The position numbers and the translations under genes are program-made. A DNA stretch of 64,000 nt from contig CAXHUQ010000552.1 of assembly GCA_964020085.1 (NCBI GenBank), positions 94,002-158,001 of the forward strand, in the 5' to 3' direction. This document shows, in pieces, positions 24,174 to 37,700 of the stretch (within the stretch, counting starts at the first letter, position 1; each line of letters starts with the position of its first letter). Under the pieces are notes generated by a model. It was not told the DNA's origin and did not search any database. It worked only from the letters and a program-made list of their open reading frames with translations. Source of the stretch: Micromussa lordhowensis. Taxonomy: Eukaryota; Cnidaria; Anthozoa; Scleractinia; Lobophylliidae.

Positions 24174-26037
24174 CAGATAATACATCCCGGCGCCAATGCC
24201 ATCATGTCCTAACTAAGATTTCCTTGAAGTGCCAACCTAGCAGAACATTTTGCTGCAAACCGCGCCTCTTAAAGTGCCCGTGAAGCCGAGCTATGTCAAA
24301 TTTGCCAAGGGGACCCCCAGCGCGCGTTTTCTGAAATTCTGCAAAGTTGGGACCAGGGCAAACTACTGCAAAAAGAAGGCCAGAAAAAACACCCTGGCGC
24401 CAATGCTATCATGTCCTAACTAGGATTTCCTTAAAGTGCCAACCCAGCAAAATATTTTGATTCAAACCACGCCTCTTAAAGTGCCCGTGAAGCCAAGCTA
24501 TGTCAAATTTGCCAAGGGGACCCCCAGCGCGAGTTTTCTGAAATTTTGCAAAGTTGGGACCAGGGCAAACTACTGCAAAAAGAAGGCCAGAAAAAACACC
24601 CTGTCGCCAATGCCATCATGTCCTAACTAAGATTTCCTTCAAGTGCCAACCCAGCAAAACATTTTGCTGCAAACCGCGCCTCTTAAAGTGCCCGTGAAGC
24701 TAAGCTATGTCAAATTTGCCAAGAGGACCCCCAGCGCGCGTTTTCTGAAATTCTGCAAAGTTGGGACCAGGGCAAACTACTGCAAAAGGAAGGCCAGAAA
24801 AAACACCCTGGCGCCAATGCCATCATGTCCTAACTACGATTTCCTTGAAGTGGCAACCTAGCACAACATTTTGCTGCAAACCGCGCCTCTTAAAGTGCCT
24901 GTGAAGCCGAGCTATGTCAAATTTGCCAAGGGGACCCCCAGCGCGCGTTTTCTGAAATTCTGCAAAGTTGGGACCAGGGCACACTACTGCAAAAAGAAGG
25001 CCAGAAAAAACACCCTGGCGCCAAAGCCATCATGTCCTAACTAAAATTTCCTTAAAGTGCCAACCTAGCAGAACATTTTGCTGCAAACCGCGCCTCTTAA
25101 AGTGCCCGTGAAGCCGAGCTATGTCAAATTTTGCCAAGGGGACCCCCAGCGCGCGTTTTCTGAAATTCTGCAAAGTTGGGACCAGGGCAAACTACTGCAA
25201 AAAGAAGGCCAGAAAAAACACCCTGGCGCCAATGCCATTATGTCCTAACTACGATTTCCTTAACACGCCAACCTAGCAGAACATTTTGCTGCAAACCGCG
25301 CCTCTTAAAGTGCCCGTGAAGCCGAGCTATGTCAAATTTGCCAAGGGGACCCCCAGCGCGCGTTTTCTGAAATTCTGCAAAGTTTGGACCAGGGCAAACT
25401 ACTGCACAAAGAAGGCCAGAAAAAACACCCTGGCGCCAATGCCATCATGTCCCCACTAAGATTTCTTTAAAGTGCCAACCTAGCAGAAGATTTTGCTGCA
25501 AACCGCGCCTCTTAAAGTGCCCGTGAAGCCGAGCTATGTCAAATTTGCCAAGGGGACCCCCAGCGCGCGTTTTCTGAAATTCTGCAAATTTGGGACCAGG
25601 GCAAACTACTGCAAAAAGAAGGCCAGAAAAAACACCCTGGCGCCAATGCCATTATGTCCTAACTAAGATTTCCTTAAAACGCCAACCTAGCAGAACATTT
25701 TGCTGCAAACCGCGCCTCTTAAAGTGCCCGTGAAGCCGAGCTATGTCAAATTTGCCAAGGGGACCCCCAGCGCGCGTTTTCTGAAATTCTGCAAAGTTGG
25801 GACCAGGGCAAACTACTGCAAAAAGAAGGCCAGAAAAAACACCCTGGCGCCAATGCCATCATGTCCTAACTACCATTTTCTTAAAGTGCCAACCAAGCAG
25901 AACATTTTGCTGCAAACCGCGCCTCTTAAAGTGCCCGTGAAGCCGAGCTATGTCAAATTTGCCAAGGGGACCCCCAGCGCGCGTTTTCTGAAATTCTGCA
26001 AAGTTGGGACCAGGGCAAACTACTGAAAAAAGAAGGC
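24174..26037 (+). repeat. 9-mer higher-order repeat (1864 bp), copy 2
   Basis: Repeats every marker of copy 1 in order, including the same inserted T (about 25129). Small differences exist: CTAGCAAAATA against CCAGCAAAATA, GGGGATCCCC against GGGGACCCCC, and TCCTCACTAAG against CCCCACTAAG. The right edge passes into the CTACTGAAAAAAG monomer at 26024. Confidence 0.88.
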
Positions 26038-28298
26038 GAGAAAAAACACCCTGGCGCCAATGCCATAATGTCCTAACTAACATTTGCTTAAAGTGCCAAC
26101 CTAGCAGAACATTTTGCTGCAAACCGCGCCTCTTAAAGTGCCCGTGAAGCCGAGCTATGTCAAATTTGCCAAGGGGACCCCCAGCGCGCGTTTTCTGAAA
26201 TTCTGCAAAGTTGGGGCCAGGGCACACTACTGCAAAAAGAAGGCCAGAAAAAACACCCTGGCGCCAATGCCATCATGTCCTAACTAAAATTTCCTTAAAG
26301 TGCCAACCAAGCAAAACATTTTGCTGCAAACTGCGCCTCTTAAAGTGCCCGTGAAGCCGAGCTATGTCAAATTTGCCAAGGGGACCCCCAGCGCGCGTTT
26401 TCTGAAATTCTGCAAAGTTGGGACCAGGGCAAACTACTGCAAAAAGAAGGCCAGAAAAAACACCCTGGCGCCAATGCCATCATGTCTTAACTAAAATTTC
26501 CTTAAAGTGCCAACCTAGCAGAACATTTTGCTGCAAATCGCGCCTCTTAAAGTGCCCGTGAAGCCGAGCTATGTCAAATTTGCCAAGGGGACCCCCAGCG
26601 CGCGTTTTCTGAAATTCTGCAAAGTTGGGACCAGGGCAAACTACTGCAAAAGAAGGCCAGAAAAAACACCCTGGCGCCAATGCCATCATGGCCTAACTAG
26701 GATTTCCTTAAAGTGTTAACCTAGCAGAACATTTTGCTGCAAAGCGCGCCTCTTAAAGTGCCCGTGAAGCCGAGCTATGTCAAATTTGCCAAGGGGACCC
26801 CCAGCGCGCGTTTCCTGAAATTCTGCAAAGTTGGGACCAGGCAAACTACTGCAAAAAGAAGGCCAGAAAAAACACCCTGGCGCGAATGCCATCATGTCCT
26901 AACTATAATTTCCTTAAAGTGCCAACCTAGCAGAACATTTTGCTGCAAACCGCGCCTCTTAAAGTGCCCGTGAAGCCAAGCTATGTCAAATTTGCCAAGG
27001 GGACCCCCAGCGCGAGTATTCTGAAATTTTGCAAAGTTGGGACCAGGGCAAACTACTGCAAAAACAAGGCCAAAAAAAACACCCTGTCGCCAATGCCATC
27101 ATGTCCTAACTAAGATTTCCTTCAAGTGCCAACCCAGCACAACATTTTGCTGCAAACCGCGCCTCTTAAAGTGCCCGTGAAGCCAAGCTATGTCAAATTT
27201 GCCAAGAGGACCCCCAGCGCGCGTTTTCTAAAATTCTGCAAAGTTGGGACCAGGGCAAACTACTGCAAAACGAAGGCCACAAAAAACACCCTGGCGCCAA
27301 TGCCATCATGTCCTAACTAAGATTTCCTTCAAGTGCCAACCTAGCACAACATTTTGCTGCAAACCGCGCCTCTTAAAGTGCCCGTGAAGCCGAGCTTAGT
27401 CAAATTTGCCAAGGGGACCCCCAGCGCGCGTTTTCTGAAATTCTGCAAAGTTGGGACCAGGGCAAACTACTGCAAAAAGAAGGCCAGAAAAAAAACCCTG
27501 GCGCCAATGTCATTATGTCCTAACTATAATTTCCTTAAAGTGCCACCCTAGCAGAACATTTTGCTGCAAACCGCGCCTCTTAAAGTGCCCGTGAAGCCGA
27601 GCTATGTCAAATTTGCCAAGGGGACCCCCAGCGCGCGTTTTCTGAAATTCTGCAAAGTTGGGACCAGGGCAAACTACTGCAAAAAGAAGGCCAGAAAAAA
27701 AACCCTGGCGCCAATGTCATTATGTCCTAACTATAATTTCCTTAAAGTGCCACCCTAGCAGAACATTTTGCTGCAAACCGCGCCTCTTAAAGTGCCCGTG
27801 AAGCCGAGCTATGTCAAATTTGCCAAGGGGACCCCCAGCGCGCGTTTTCTGAAATTCTGCAAAGTTGGGACCAGGGCAAACTACTGCAAAAAGAAGGCCA
27901 GAAAAAACACCCTGGCGCCAATGCCATTATGTCCTAACTAAGATTTCCTTAAAACGCCAACCTAGCAGAACATTTTGCTGCAAACCGCGCCTCTTAAAGT
28001 GCCCGTGAAGCCGAGCTATGTCAAATTTGCCAAGGAGACCCCCAGCGCGCGTTTTCTGAAATTCTGCAAAGTTGGGACCAGGGCAAACTACTGCAAAAAG
28101 AAGGCCAGAAAAAACACCCTCGCGCCAATGCCATCATGTCCTAACTACAATTTTCTTAAAGTGCCAACCTAGCAGAACATTTTGCTGCAAACCGCGCATC
28201 TCAAAGTGCCCGTGAAGCCGAGCTATGTCAAATTTGCCAAGGGGACCCCCAGCGCGCGTTTTCTGAAATTCTGCAAAGTTGGGACCAGGGCAAACTAC
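26024..28298 (+). repeat. Paired-deletion HOR, 11-mer version (2275 bp)
   Basis: Begins at the TGA-bearing CTACTGAAAAAAG monomer and continues through the GGGGCCAGGGCACAC, CCAAGCAAAAC, AAATCGCGCC (1-base deletion near 26648), AAAGCGCGCC (1-base deletion near 26840), GCGCGAG, GAGCTTAGTC and CCACCCTAG monomers. Length equals 11 x 207 minus 2, matching the two deletions. Two adjacent nearly identical monomers (27354 and 27561 neighbourhoods) are a local single-unit duplication. Confidence 0.88.
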
Positions 28299-29952
28299 TG
28301 AAAAAAGAAGGCGAGAAAAAACACCCTGGCGCCAATGCCATAATGTCCTAACTAAGATTTCCTTAAAGTGCCAACCTAGCAGAACATTTTGCTGCAAACC
28401 GCGCCTCTTAAAGTGCCCGTGAAGCCGAGCTATGTCAAATTTGCCAAGGGGACCCCCAGCGCGCGTTTTCTGAAATTCTGCAAAGTTGGGGCCAGGGCAC
28501 ACTACTGCAAAAAGAAGGCCAGAAAAAACACCCTGGCGCCAATGCCATCATGTCCTAACTAAAATTTCCTTAAAGTGCCAACCAAGCAAAACATTTTGCT
28601 GCAAACCGCGCCTCTTAAAGTGCCCGTGAAGCCGAGCTATGTCAAATTTGCCAAGGGGACCCCCAGCGCGCGTTTTCTGAAATTCTGCAAAGTTGGGACC
28701 AGGGCAAACTACTGCAAAAAGAAGGCCAGAAAAAACACCCTGGCGCCAATGCCATCATGTCTTAACTAAAATTTCCTTAAAGTGCCAACCTAGCAGAACA
28801 TTTTGCTGCAAATCGCGCCTCTTAAAGTGCCCGTGAAGCCGAGCTATGTCAAATTTGCCAAGGGGACCCCCAGCGCGCGTTTTCTGAAATTCTGCAAAGT
28901 TGGGACCAGGGCAAACTACTGCAAAAGAAGGCCAGAAAAAACACCCTGGCGCCAATGCCATCATGGCCTAACTAGGATTTCCTTGAAGTGTTAACCTAGC
29001 AGAACATTTTGCTGCAAAGCGCGCCTCTTAAAGTGCCCGTGAAGCCGAGCTATGTCAAATTTGCCAAGGGGACCCCCAGCGCGCGTTTCCAGAAATTCTG
29101 CAAAGTTGGGACCAGGCAAACTACTGCAAAAAGAAGGCCAGAAAAAACACCTTGGCGCGAATGCCATCATGTCCTAACTATAATTTCCTTAAAGTGCCAA
29201 CCTAGCAGAACATTTTGCTGCAAACCGCGCCTCTTAAAGTGCCCGTGAAGCCAAGCTATGTCAAATTTGCCAAGGGGACCCCCAGCGCGAGTTTTCTGAA
29301 ATTTTGCAAAGTTTGGACCAGGGCAAACTACTGCAAAAACAAGGCCAAAAAAAACACCCTGTCGCCAATGCCATCATGTCCTAACTAACATTTCCTTCAA
29401 GTGCCAACCAAGCAGAACATTTTGCTGCAAACCGCGCCTCTTAAAGTGCCCGTGAAGCCAAGCTATGTCAAATTTGCCAAGAGGACCCCCAGCGCGCGTT
29501 TTCTAAAATTCTGCAAAGTTGGGACAAGGGCAAACTACTGCAAAACGAAGGCCACAAAAAACACCCTGGCGCCAATGCCATCATGTCGTAACTAAGATTT
29601 CCTTCAAGTGCCAACCTAGCACAACATTTTGCTGCAAACCGCGCCTCTTAAAGTGCCCGTGAAGCCGAGCTTAGTCAAATTTCCCAAGGGGACCCCCAGC
29701 GCGCGTTTTCTGAAATTCTGCAAAGTTGGGACCAGGGCAAACTACTGCAAAAAGAAGGCCAGAAAAAAAACCCTGGCGCCAATGTCATTATGTCCTAACT
29801 ATAATTTCCTTGAAGTGCCAACCTAGCAGAACGTTTTGCTGCAAACCGCGCCTCTTAAAGTGCCCGTGAAGCCGAGCTATGTCAAATTTGCCAAGGGGAC
29901 CCCCAGCGCGCGTTTTCTGAAATTCTGCAAAGTTGGGACCAGGGCAAACTAC
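28299..29952 (+). repeat. Paired-deletion HOR, 8-mer version (1654 bp)
   Basis: Same marker order as the preceding 11-mer but three monomers shorter at its 3' end. It passes from the GAGCTTAGTC monomer (about 29670) directly to the CTACTGAAAAAAG monomer (29953). Length is 8 x 207 minus 2. Confidence 0.88.
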
Positions 29953-31486
29953 TGAAAAAAGAAGGCGAGAAAAAACACCCTGGCGCCAATGCCATAATGT
30001 CCTAACTAGGATTTCCTTAAAGTGCCAACCTAGCATAACATTTTGCTGCAAACCGCGCCTCTTAAAGTGCCCGTGAAGCCGAGCTATGTCAAATTTGCCA
30101 AGGGGACCCCCAGCGCGCGTTTTCTGAAATTCTGCAAAGTTGGGGCCAGGGCACACTACTGCAAAAAGAAGGCCAGAAAAAACACCCTGGCGCCAATGCC
30201 ATCATGTCTTAACTAGAATTTCCTTAAAGTGCCAACCAAGCAAAACATTTTGCTGCAAACCGCGCCTCTTAAAGTGCCCGTGAAGCCGAGCTATGTCAAA
30301 TTTGCCAAGGGGACCCCCAGCGCGCGTTTTCTGAAATTCTGCAAAGTTGGGACCAGGGCAAACTACTGCAAAAAGAAGGCCAGAAAAAACACCCTGGCGC
30401 CAATGCCATCATGTCTTAACTAAAATTTCCTTAAAGTGCCAACCTAGCAGAACATTTTGCTGCAAATCGCGCCTCTTAAAGTGCCCGTGAAACCGAGCTA
30501 TGTCAAATTTGCCAAGGGGACCCCCAGCGCGCGTTTTCTGAAATTCTGCAAAGTTGGGACCAGGGCAAACTACTGCAAAAGAAGGCCAGAAAAAACACCC
30601 TGGCGCCAATGCCATCATGGGCTAACTAGAATTTCCTTGAAGTGTTAACCTAGCAGAACATTTTGCTGCAAAGCGCGCCTCTTAAAGTGCCCGTGAAGCC
30701 GAGCTATGTCAAATTTGCCAAGGGGACCCCCAGCGCGCGTTTCCTGAAATTCTGCAAAGTTGGGACCAGGCAAACTACTGCAAAAAGAAGGCCAGAAAAA
30801 ACACCCTGGCGCGAATGCCATCATGTCCTAACTATAATTTCCTTAAAGTGCCAACCTAGCAGAACATTTTGCTGCAAACCGCGCCTCTTAAAGTGCCCGT
30901 GAAGCCAAGCTATGTCAAATTTGCCAAGGGGACCCCCAGCGCGAGTTTTCTGAAATTTTGCAAAGTTGGGACCAGGGCAAACTACTGCAAAAACAAGGCC
31001 AGAAAAAACACCCTGTCGCCAATGCCATCATGTCCTAACTAAGATTTCCTTCAAGTGCCAACCCAGCAGAACATTTTGCTGCAAACCGCGCCTCTTAAAG
31101 TGCCCGTGAAGCCAAGCTATGTCAAATTTGCCAAGAGGACCCCCAGCGCGCGTTTTCTAAAATTCTGCAAAGTTGGGACCAGGGCAAACTACTGCAAAAC
31201 GAAGGCCAGAAAAAACACCCTGGCGCCAATGCCATCATGTCCTAACTAAGATTTCCTTGAAGTGCCAACCTAGCACAACATTTTGCTGCAAACCGCGCCT
31301 CTTAAAGTGCCCGTGAAGCCGAGCTTAGTCAAATTTCCCAAGGGGACCCCCAGCGCGCGTTTTCTGAAATTCTGCAAAGTTGGGACCAGGGCAAACTACT
31401 GCAAACAGAAGGCCAGAAAAAAAACCCTGGCGCCAATGTCATTATGTCCTAACTATAATTTCCTTAAAGTGCCAACCTAGCAGAAC
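29953..31486 (+). repeat. Paired-deletion HOR, third tandem copy, partial
   Basis: Repeats the order from CTACTGAAAAAAG through the two 206-bp monomers (deletions near 30577 and 30768) to the GAGCTTAGTC monomer (about 31322), at 1654 bp offset from the preceding unit. It then changes to the GCGCTTCTTAAAG monomer near 31503. Confidence 0.85.
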
Positions 31487-33528
31487 ATTTTGCTGCAAAC
31501 CGCGCTTCTTAAAGTGCCCGTGAAGCCGAGCTATGTCAAATTTGCCAAGGGGACCCCCAGCGCGCGTTTTCTAAAATTCTGCAAAGTTGGGACCAGGGCA
31601 AACTACTGCAAAAAGAAGGCCAGAAAAAACACCCTGGCGCCAATGCCATCATGTCCTAACTAAGATTTTCTTAAAGTGCCAACCTAGCAGAACATTTTGC
31701 TGCAAACCGCGCCTCTTAAAGTGCCCGTGAAGCCGAGCTATGTCAAATTTGCCAAGGGGACCCCCAGCGCGCGTTTTCTGAAGTTCTGCAAAGTTGGGAC
31801 CAGGGCAAACTACTGCAAAAAGAAGGCCACAAAAAACACCCTGGCGCCAATGCCATCATGTTTTAACTAAAATTTCCTTAAAGTGCCAAACTAGCAGAAC
31901 ATTTTGCTGCAAACCGCGCCTCTTAAAGTGCCCGTGAAGCCGAGCTATGTCAAATCTGCCAAGGGGACCCGCAGCGCGCGTTTTCTGAAATTCTGCAAAG
32001 TTGGGACCAGGGCAAACTACTGCAAAATGAAGGCCAGAAAAAACACCCTGGCGCCAATTTCATCATGTCCTAACTAAGATTTCCTTGAAGTGCCAATCTA
32101 GCAGAACATTTTGCTGAAAACCGCGCCTCTTAAAGTGCCCGTGAAGCCGAGCTATGTCAAATTTGCCAAGGGGACCCCCAGCGCGCGTTTTCTAAAATTC
32201 TGCAAAGTTGCGACCAGGGCAAACTACTGCAAAAACAAGGCCAGAAAAAACACCCTGGTGCCAATGCCATCATGTCCTAACTAAAAATTCCTTAAAGTGC
32301 CAACCTAGCAGAACATTTTGCTGCAAACCGCGCCTCTTAAAGTTCCGGTGCAGCCGAGCTATGTCAAATTTGCCAAGGGGACCCCCAGCGCGCGTTTTCT
32401 GAAATTCTGCAAAGTTGGGACCAGGGCAAACTACTGCAAAAAAAAGGGCAAAAAAAACACCTTAGCGCCAATGCCATCATGTCCTAACTACGATTTCCTT
32501 GAAGTGCCAACCTAGCAAAACGTTTTGCTGCAAACCGCGCCTCTTAAAGTGCCCGTGAAGCCGAGCTATGTCAATTTTGCCAAGGGGACCCCCAGCGCGC
32601 GTTTTCTGAAATTCTGCAAAGTTGGGACCAGGGCAATCTACTGCAAAAACAAGGCCAGAAAAAACACCCTGGCGCCAATGCCATCATGTCTTAACTACCA
32701 TTTCCTTAAAGTGCCAACCTAGCAGAACATTTTGCTGAAAACCGCGCCTCTTAAAGTGCCCGTGAAGCCGAGCTATGTCAAATTTGCCAAGGGGACCCCC
32801 AGCGCGCGTTTTCTAAAATTCTGCAAAGTTGCGACCAGGGCAAACTACTGCAAAAACAAGGCCAGAAAAAACACCCTGGTGCCAATGCCATCATGTCCTA
32901 ACTAGAATTTCCTTGAAGTGCCAACCTAGCAGAACATTTTGCTGCAAACCGCGTCTCTTAAAGTGCCCGTGCAGCCGAGCTATGTCAAATTTGCCAAGGG
33001 GACCCCCAGCGCGCGTTTTCTGAAATTCTGCAAAGTTGGGACCAGGGCAAACTACTGCAAAAAGAAGGGCAGAAAAAACACCTTAGCGCCAATGCCATCA
33101 TGTCCTAACTACGATTTCCTTGAAGTGCCAACCTAGCAAAACATTTTGCTGCAAACCGCGCCTCTTAAAGTGCCCGTGAAGCCGAGCTATGTGAAATTTG
33201 CCAAGCGGACCCCCAGCGCGCGTTTTCTGAAATTCTGCAAAGTTGGGACCAGGGCAATCTACTGCAAAAAGAAGGCCAGAAAAAACACCCTGGCGCCAAT
33301 GCCATCATGTCTTAACTACGATTTCCTTCAAGTGCCAACCTAGCAGAACATTTTGCTGCAAACCGCGCCTCTTAAAGTGCCCGTGAAGCCGAGCTATGTC
33401 AAATTTGCCAAGGGGACCCCCAGCGCGCGTTTTCTGAAATTCTGCAAAGTTGGGACCAGGGCAAACTACTGCAAAAAGAAGGCCACAAAAGACACCCTGG
33501 CGCCAATGCCATCATGTCCTAACTAAGA
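31487..33528 (+). repeat. 9-mer HOR (1863 bp) with internal 3-mer duplication, copy 1
   Basis: The unit proper begins near 31.67 kb with CTAAGATTTTCT. Markers are AAGTTCTGC with GGCCACAAAAAAC, CCAAACTAGC, GGACCCGCAG with AAAATGAAGG, GCTGAAAACCGCG with GTTGCGACC, GTGCAGCCG and GGGCAATCTAC. The last three-monomer run occurs twice within the unit, 621 bp apart (GTTGCGACC at about 32210 and 32831). Confidence 0.82.
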
Positions 33529-34766
33529 TTTTCTGAAAGTGCCAACCTAGCAGAACATTTTGCTGCAAACCGCGCCTCTTAAAGTGCCCGTGAAGCCGAG
33601 CTATGTCAAATTTGCCAAGGGGACCCCCAGCGCGCGTTTTCTGAAGTTCTGCAAAGTTGGGACCAGGGCAAACTACTGCAAAAAGAAGGCCACAAAAAAC
33701 ACCCTGGCGCCAATGCCATCATGTTTTAACTAAAATTTCCTTAAAGTGCCAAACTAGCAGAACATTTTGCTGCAAACCGCGCCTCTTAAAGTGCCCGTGA
33801 AGCCGAGCTATGTCAAATTTGCCAAGGGGACCCGCAGCGCGCGTTTTCTGAAATTCTGCAAAGTTGGGACCAGGGCAAACTACTGCAAAATGAAGGCCAG
33901 AAAAAACACCCTGGCGCCAATTTCATCATGTCCTAACTAAGATTTCCTTAAAGTGCCAACCTAGCAGAACATTTTGCTGAAAACCGCGCCTCTTAAAGTG
34001 CCCGTGAAGCCGAGCTATGTCAAATTTGCCAAGGGGACCCCCAGCGCGCGTTTTCTAAAATTCTGCAAAGTTGCGACCAGGGCAAACTACTGCAAAAACA
34101 AGGCCAGAAAAAACACCCTGGTGCCAATGCTATCATGTCTTAACTAGAATTTCCTTAAAGTGCCAACCTAGCAGAACATTTTGCTGCAAACCGCGCCTCT
34201 TAAAGTTCCCGTGCAGCCGAGCTATGTCAAATTTGCCAAGGGGACCCCCAGCGCGCGTTTTCTGAAATTCTGCAAAGTTGAAACCAGGGCAAACTACTGC
34301 AAAAAGAAGGGCAGAAAAAACACCTTAGCGCCAATGCCATCATGTCCTAACTACGATTTCCTTGAAGTGCCAACCTAGCAAAACATTTTGCTGCAAACCG
34401 CGCCTCTTAAAGTGCCCGTGAAGCCGAGCTATGTCAAATTTACCAAGGGGACCCCCAGCGCGCGTTTTCTGAAATTCTGCAAAGTTGGGACCAGGGCAAT
34501 CTACTGCAAAAAGAAGGCCAGAAAAAACACCCTGGCGCCAATGCCATCATGTCTTAACTACCATTTCCTTAAAGTGCCAACCTAGCAGAACATTTTGCTG
34601 AAAACCGCGCCTCTTAAAGTGCCCGTGAAGCCGAGCTATGTCAAATTTGCCAAGGGGACCCCCAGCGCGCGTTTTCTAAAATTCTGCAAAGTTGCGACCA
34701 GGGCAAACTACTGCAAAAACAAGGCCAGAAAAAACACCCTGGTGCCAATGCCATCATGTCCTAACT
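33529..34766 (+). repeat. 9-mer HOR (1863 bp), copy 2, six monomers
   Basis: Continues in register with copy 1 at 1863 bp, through the second GTTGCGACC monomer (about 34694). It then departs where copy 1 has GCGTCTCTT with GTGCAGCCG and this copy has ordinary bases. Confidence 0.82.
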
Positions 34767-37700
34767 AGCATTTCCTTGAAGTGCCAACCTAGCAGAACAT
34801 TTTGCTGCAAACCGCGCCTCTTAAAGTGCCCGTGAAGCCGAGCTATGTCAAATTTGCCAAGGGGACCCCCAGCGCGCGTTTTCTGAAATTCTGCAAAGTT
34901 GGGACCAGGGCACACTACTGCAAAAAGAAGGCCAGAAAAAACACCCTGGCGCCAAAGCCATCATGTCCTAACTAAAATTTCCTTAAAGTGCCAACCTAGC
35001 AGAACATTTTGCTGCAAACCGCGCCTCTTAAAGTGCCCGTGAAGCCGAGCTATGTCAAATTTGCCATGGGGACCCCCAGCGCGCGTTTTCTGAAATTCTG
35101 CAAAGTTGGGACCAGGGCAAACTACTGCAAAAAGAAGGCCAGAAAAAACACCCTGGCGCCAATGCCATTATGTCCTAACTAAGATTTCCTTAAAACGCCA
35201 ACATAGCAGAACATTTTGCTGCAAACCGCGCCTCTTAAAGTGCCCGTGAAGCCGAGCTATGTCAAATTTGCCAAGGGGACCCCAGCGCGCGTTTTCTGAA
35301 ATTCTGCAAAGTTGGGACCAGGGCAAACTACTGCAAAAAGAAGGCCAGAAAAAACACCCTGGCGCCAATGCCATCAAGTCTTAACTAAAATTTCCTTGAA
35401 GTGCCAACCTAGCAGAACATTTTGCTGCAAACCGCGTCTCTTAAAGTGCCCGTGAAGCCGAGCTATGTCAAATTTGCCAAGGGGACCCCCAGCGCGCGTT
35501 TTCTGAAATTCTGCAAAGTTGGGACCAGGGCAAACTACTGCAAAAAGAAGGCGAGAAAAAACACCATGGCGCCAATGCCATCATGTCCTAACTAAAATTT
35601 CCTTAAAGTGCCCACCTAGGCGAACATTTTGCTGCAAACCGCGCCTCTTAAAGTGCCCGTGAAGCCGAGCTATGTCAAATTTGCCAAGGGGACCCCCAGC
35701 GCGCGTTTTCTGAAATTCTGCAAAGTTGGGACCAGGGCACACTACTGCAAAAAGAAGGCCAGAAGAAACACCCTGGCGCCAATGCCATCATGTCCTAACT
35801 AAAATTTCCTTGAAGTGCCAACCTAGCAGAACATTTTGCTGCAAACCGCGCCTCTTAAAGTGCCCGTGAAGCCGAGCTATGTCAAATTTGCCAAGGGGAC
35901 CCCCAGCGCGCGTTTTCTGAAATTCTGCAAAGTTGGGACCAGGGCAAACTACTGCAAAAAGAAGGCCAGGAAAAACACCCTGCCGCCAATGCCATCATGT
36001 CCTAACCACGATGTCCTTCAACTGCCAACCTAGCAGAACATTTTACTGCAAACCGCGCCTCTTAAAGTGCCCGTGAAGCCGAGCTATGTCAAATTTGCCA
36101 AGGGGACCCCCAGCGCGCGTTTTCTGAAATTCTGCAAAGTTGGGACCAGGGCAAACTACTGCAAAAACAAGGCCAGAAAAAACACCCTGGCGCCAATGCC
36201 ATCATGTCTTAACTAAAATTTCCTTAAAGTGCCAACCTAGCAGAACATTTTGCTGCAAACCGCGCCTCTTAAAGTGCCCGTGAAGCCGAGCTATGTCAAA
36301 TTTGCAAAGGGGACCCCCAGCGCGCGTTTTCTGAAATTCTGCAAAGTTGGGACCAGGGCAAACTACTGCAAAAAGAAGGCCATAAAAACACCCTGGTGCC
36401 AATGCCATCATGTCTTAACTAGAATTTCTTTAAAGTGCCAACCTAGCAGAACATTTTGCTGCAAACCGCGCCTCTTAAAGTGCCCGTGAAGCCGAGCTAT
36501 GTCAAATTTTCCAAGGGGACCCCCAGCGCGCGTTTTCTAAAATTCTGCAAAGTTGGGACCAGGGCAAACTACTGCAAAAAGAAGGCCAGAAAAAAACACC
36601 CTGGCGCCAATGCCATCATGTCCTAACTAGGATTTCCTTGAAGTGCCAACCTAGCAGAACATTTTGCTGCAAACCGCGCCTCTTAAAGTGCCCGTGAAGC
36701 CGAGCTATGTCAAATTTGCCAAGGGGACCCCCAGCGCGCGTTTTCTGAAATTCTGCAAAGTTTGGACCAGGGCAAACTACTGCAAAAAGAAGGCCAGAAA
36801 AAACACCCTGGCGCCAATGCCATCATGTCCTAACTAGAATTTCCTTAAAGTGCCAACCTAGCAAAACATTTTGCTGCAAACCGCGCCTCTTAAAAAGCCC
36901 GTGAAGATGAGCTATGTCAAATTTGCCAAGGGGACCCCCAGCGCGCGTTTTCTGAAACTCTGCAAAGTTGGGACCAGGGCAAACTACTGCAAAAAGAAGG
37001 CCAGAAAAAACACCTTAGCGCCAATGCCATCATGTCCTAACTAGCATTTCCTTAAAGTGCCAACCTAGCAAAACATTTTGCTGCAAACCGCGCCTCTTAA
37101 AGTGCCCGTGAAGCCGAGCTATGTCAAATTTGCCAAGGGGACCCCCAGCGCGCGTTTTCTGAAATTCTGCAAAGTTGGGACCAGGGCAAACTACTGCAAA
37201 AAGAAGGCCACAAAAAAACACCCTCGCGCCAATGCGATCATGTCCTAACTAAAATTTCCTTAAAGTGCCAACCTAGCAAAACATTTTGCTGCAAACCGCG
37301 CCTCTTAAAGTGCCCGTGAAGCCGAGCTATGTCAAATTTGCCAAGGCGACCCCCAGCGCGCGTTTTCTGAAATTCTGCAAAGTTGGGACCAGGGCAAACT
37401 ACTGCAAAAAGAAGGCCAGAAAAAACACCCTGGCACCAATGCCATCATGTTGTAACTAGCATTTTCTCAAAGTGCCAACCTAGCAGAACATTTTGCTGCA
37501 AACCGCGCCTCTTAAAGTGCCCGTGAAGCCGAGCTATGTCAAATTTGCCAAGGGGACCCCCAGCGCGCGTTTTCTGAAATTCTGCAAAGTTGGGACCAGG
37601 GCAAACTACTGCAAAAAGAAGGCCAAAAAAAACACGCTGGCGCCAATGCCATCATGTCCTAACTAAAATTTCCTTCAAGTGCAAACGTAGCAGAACATTT

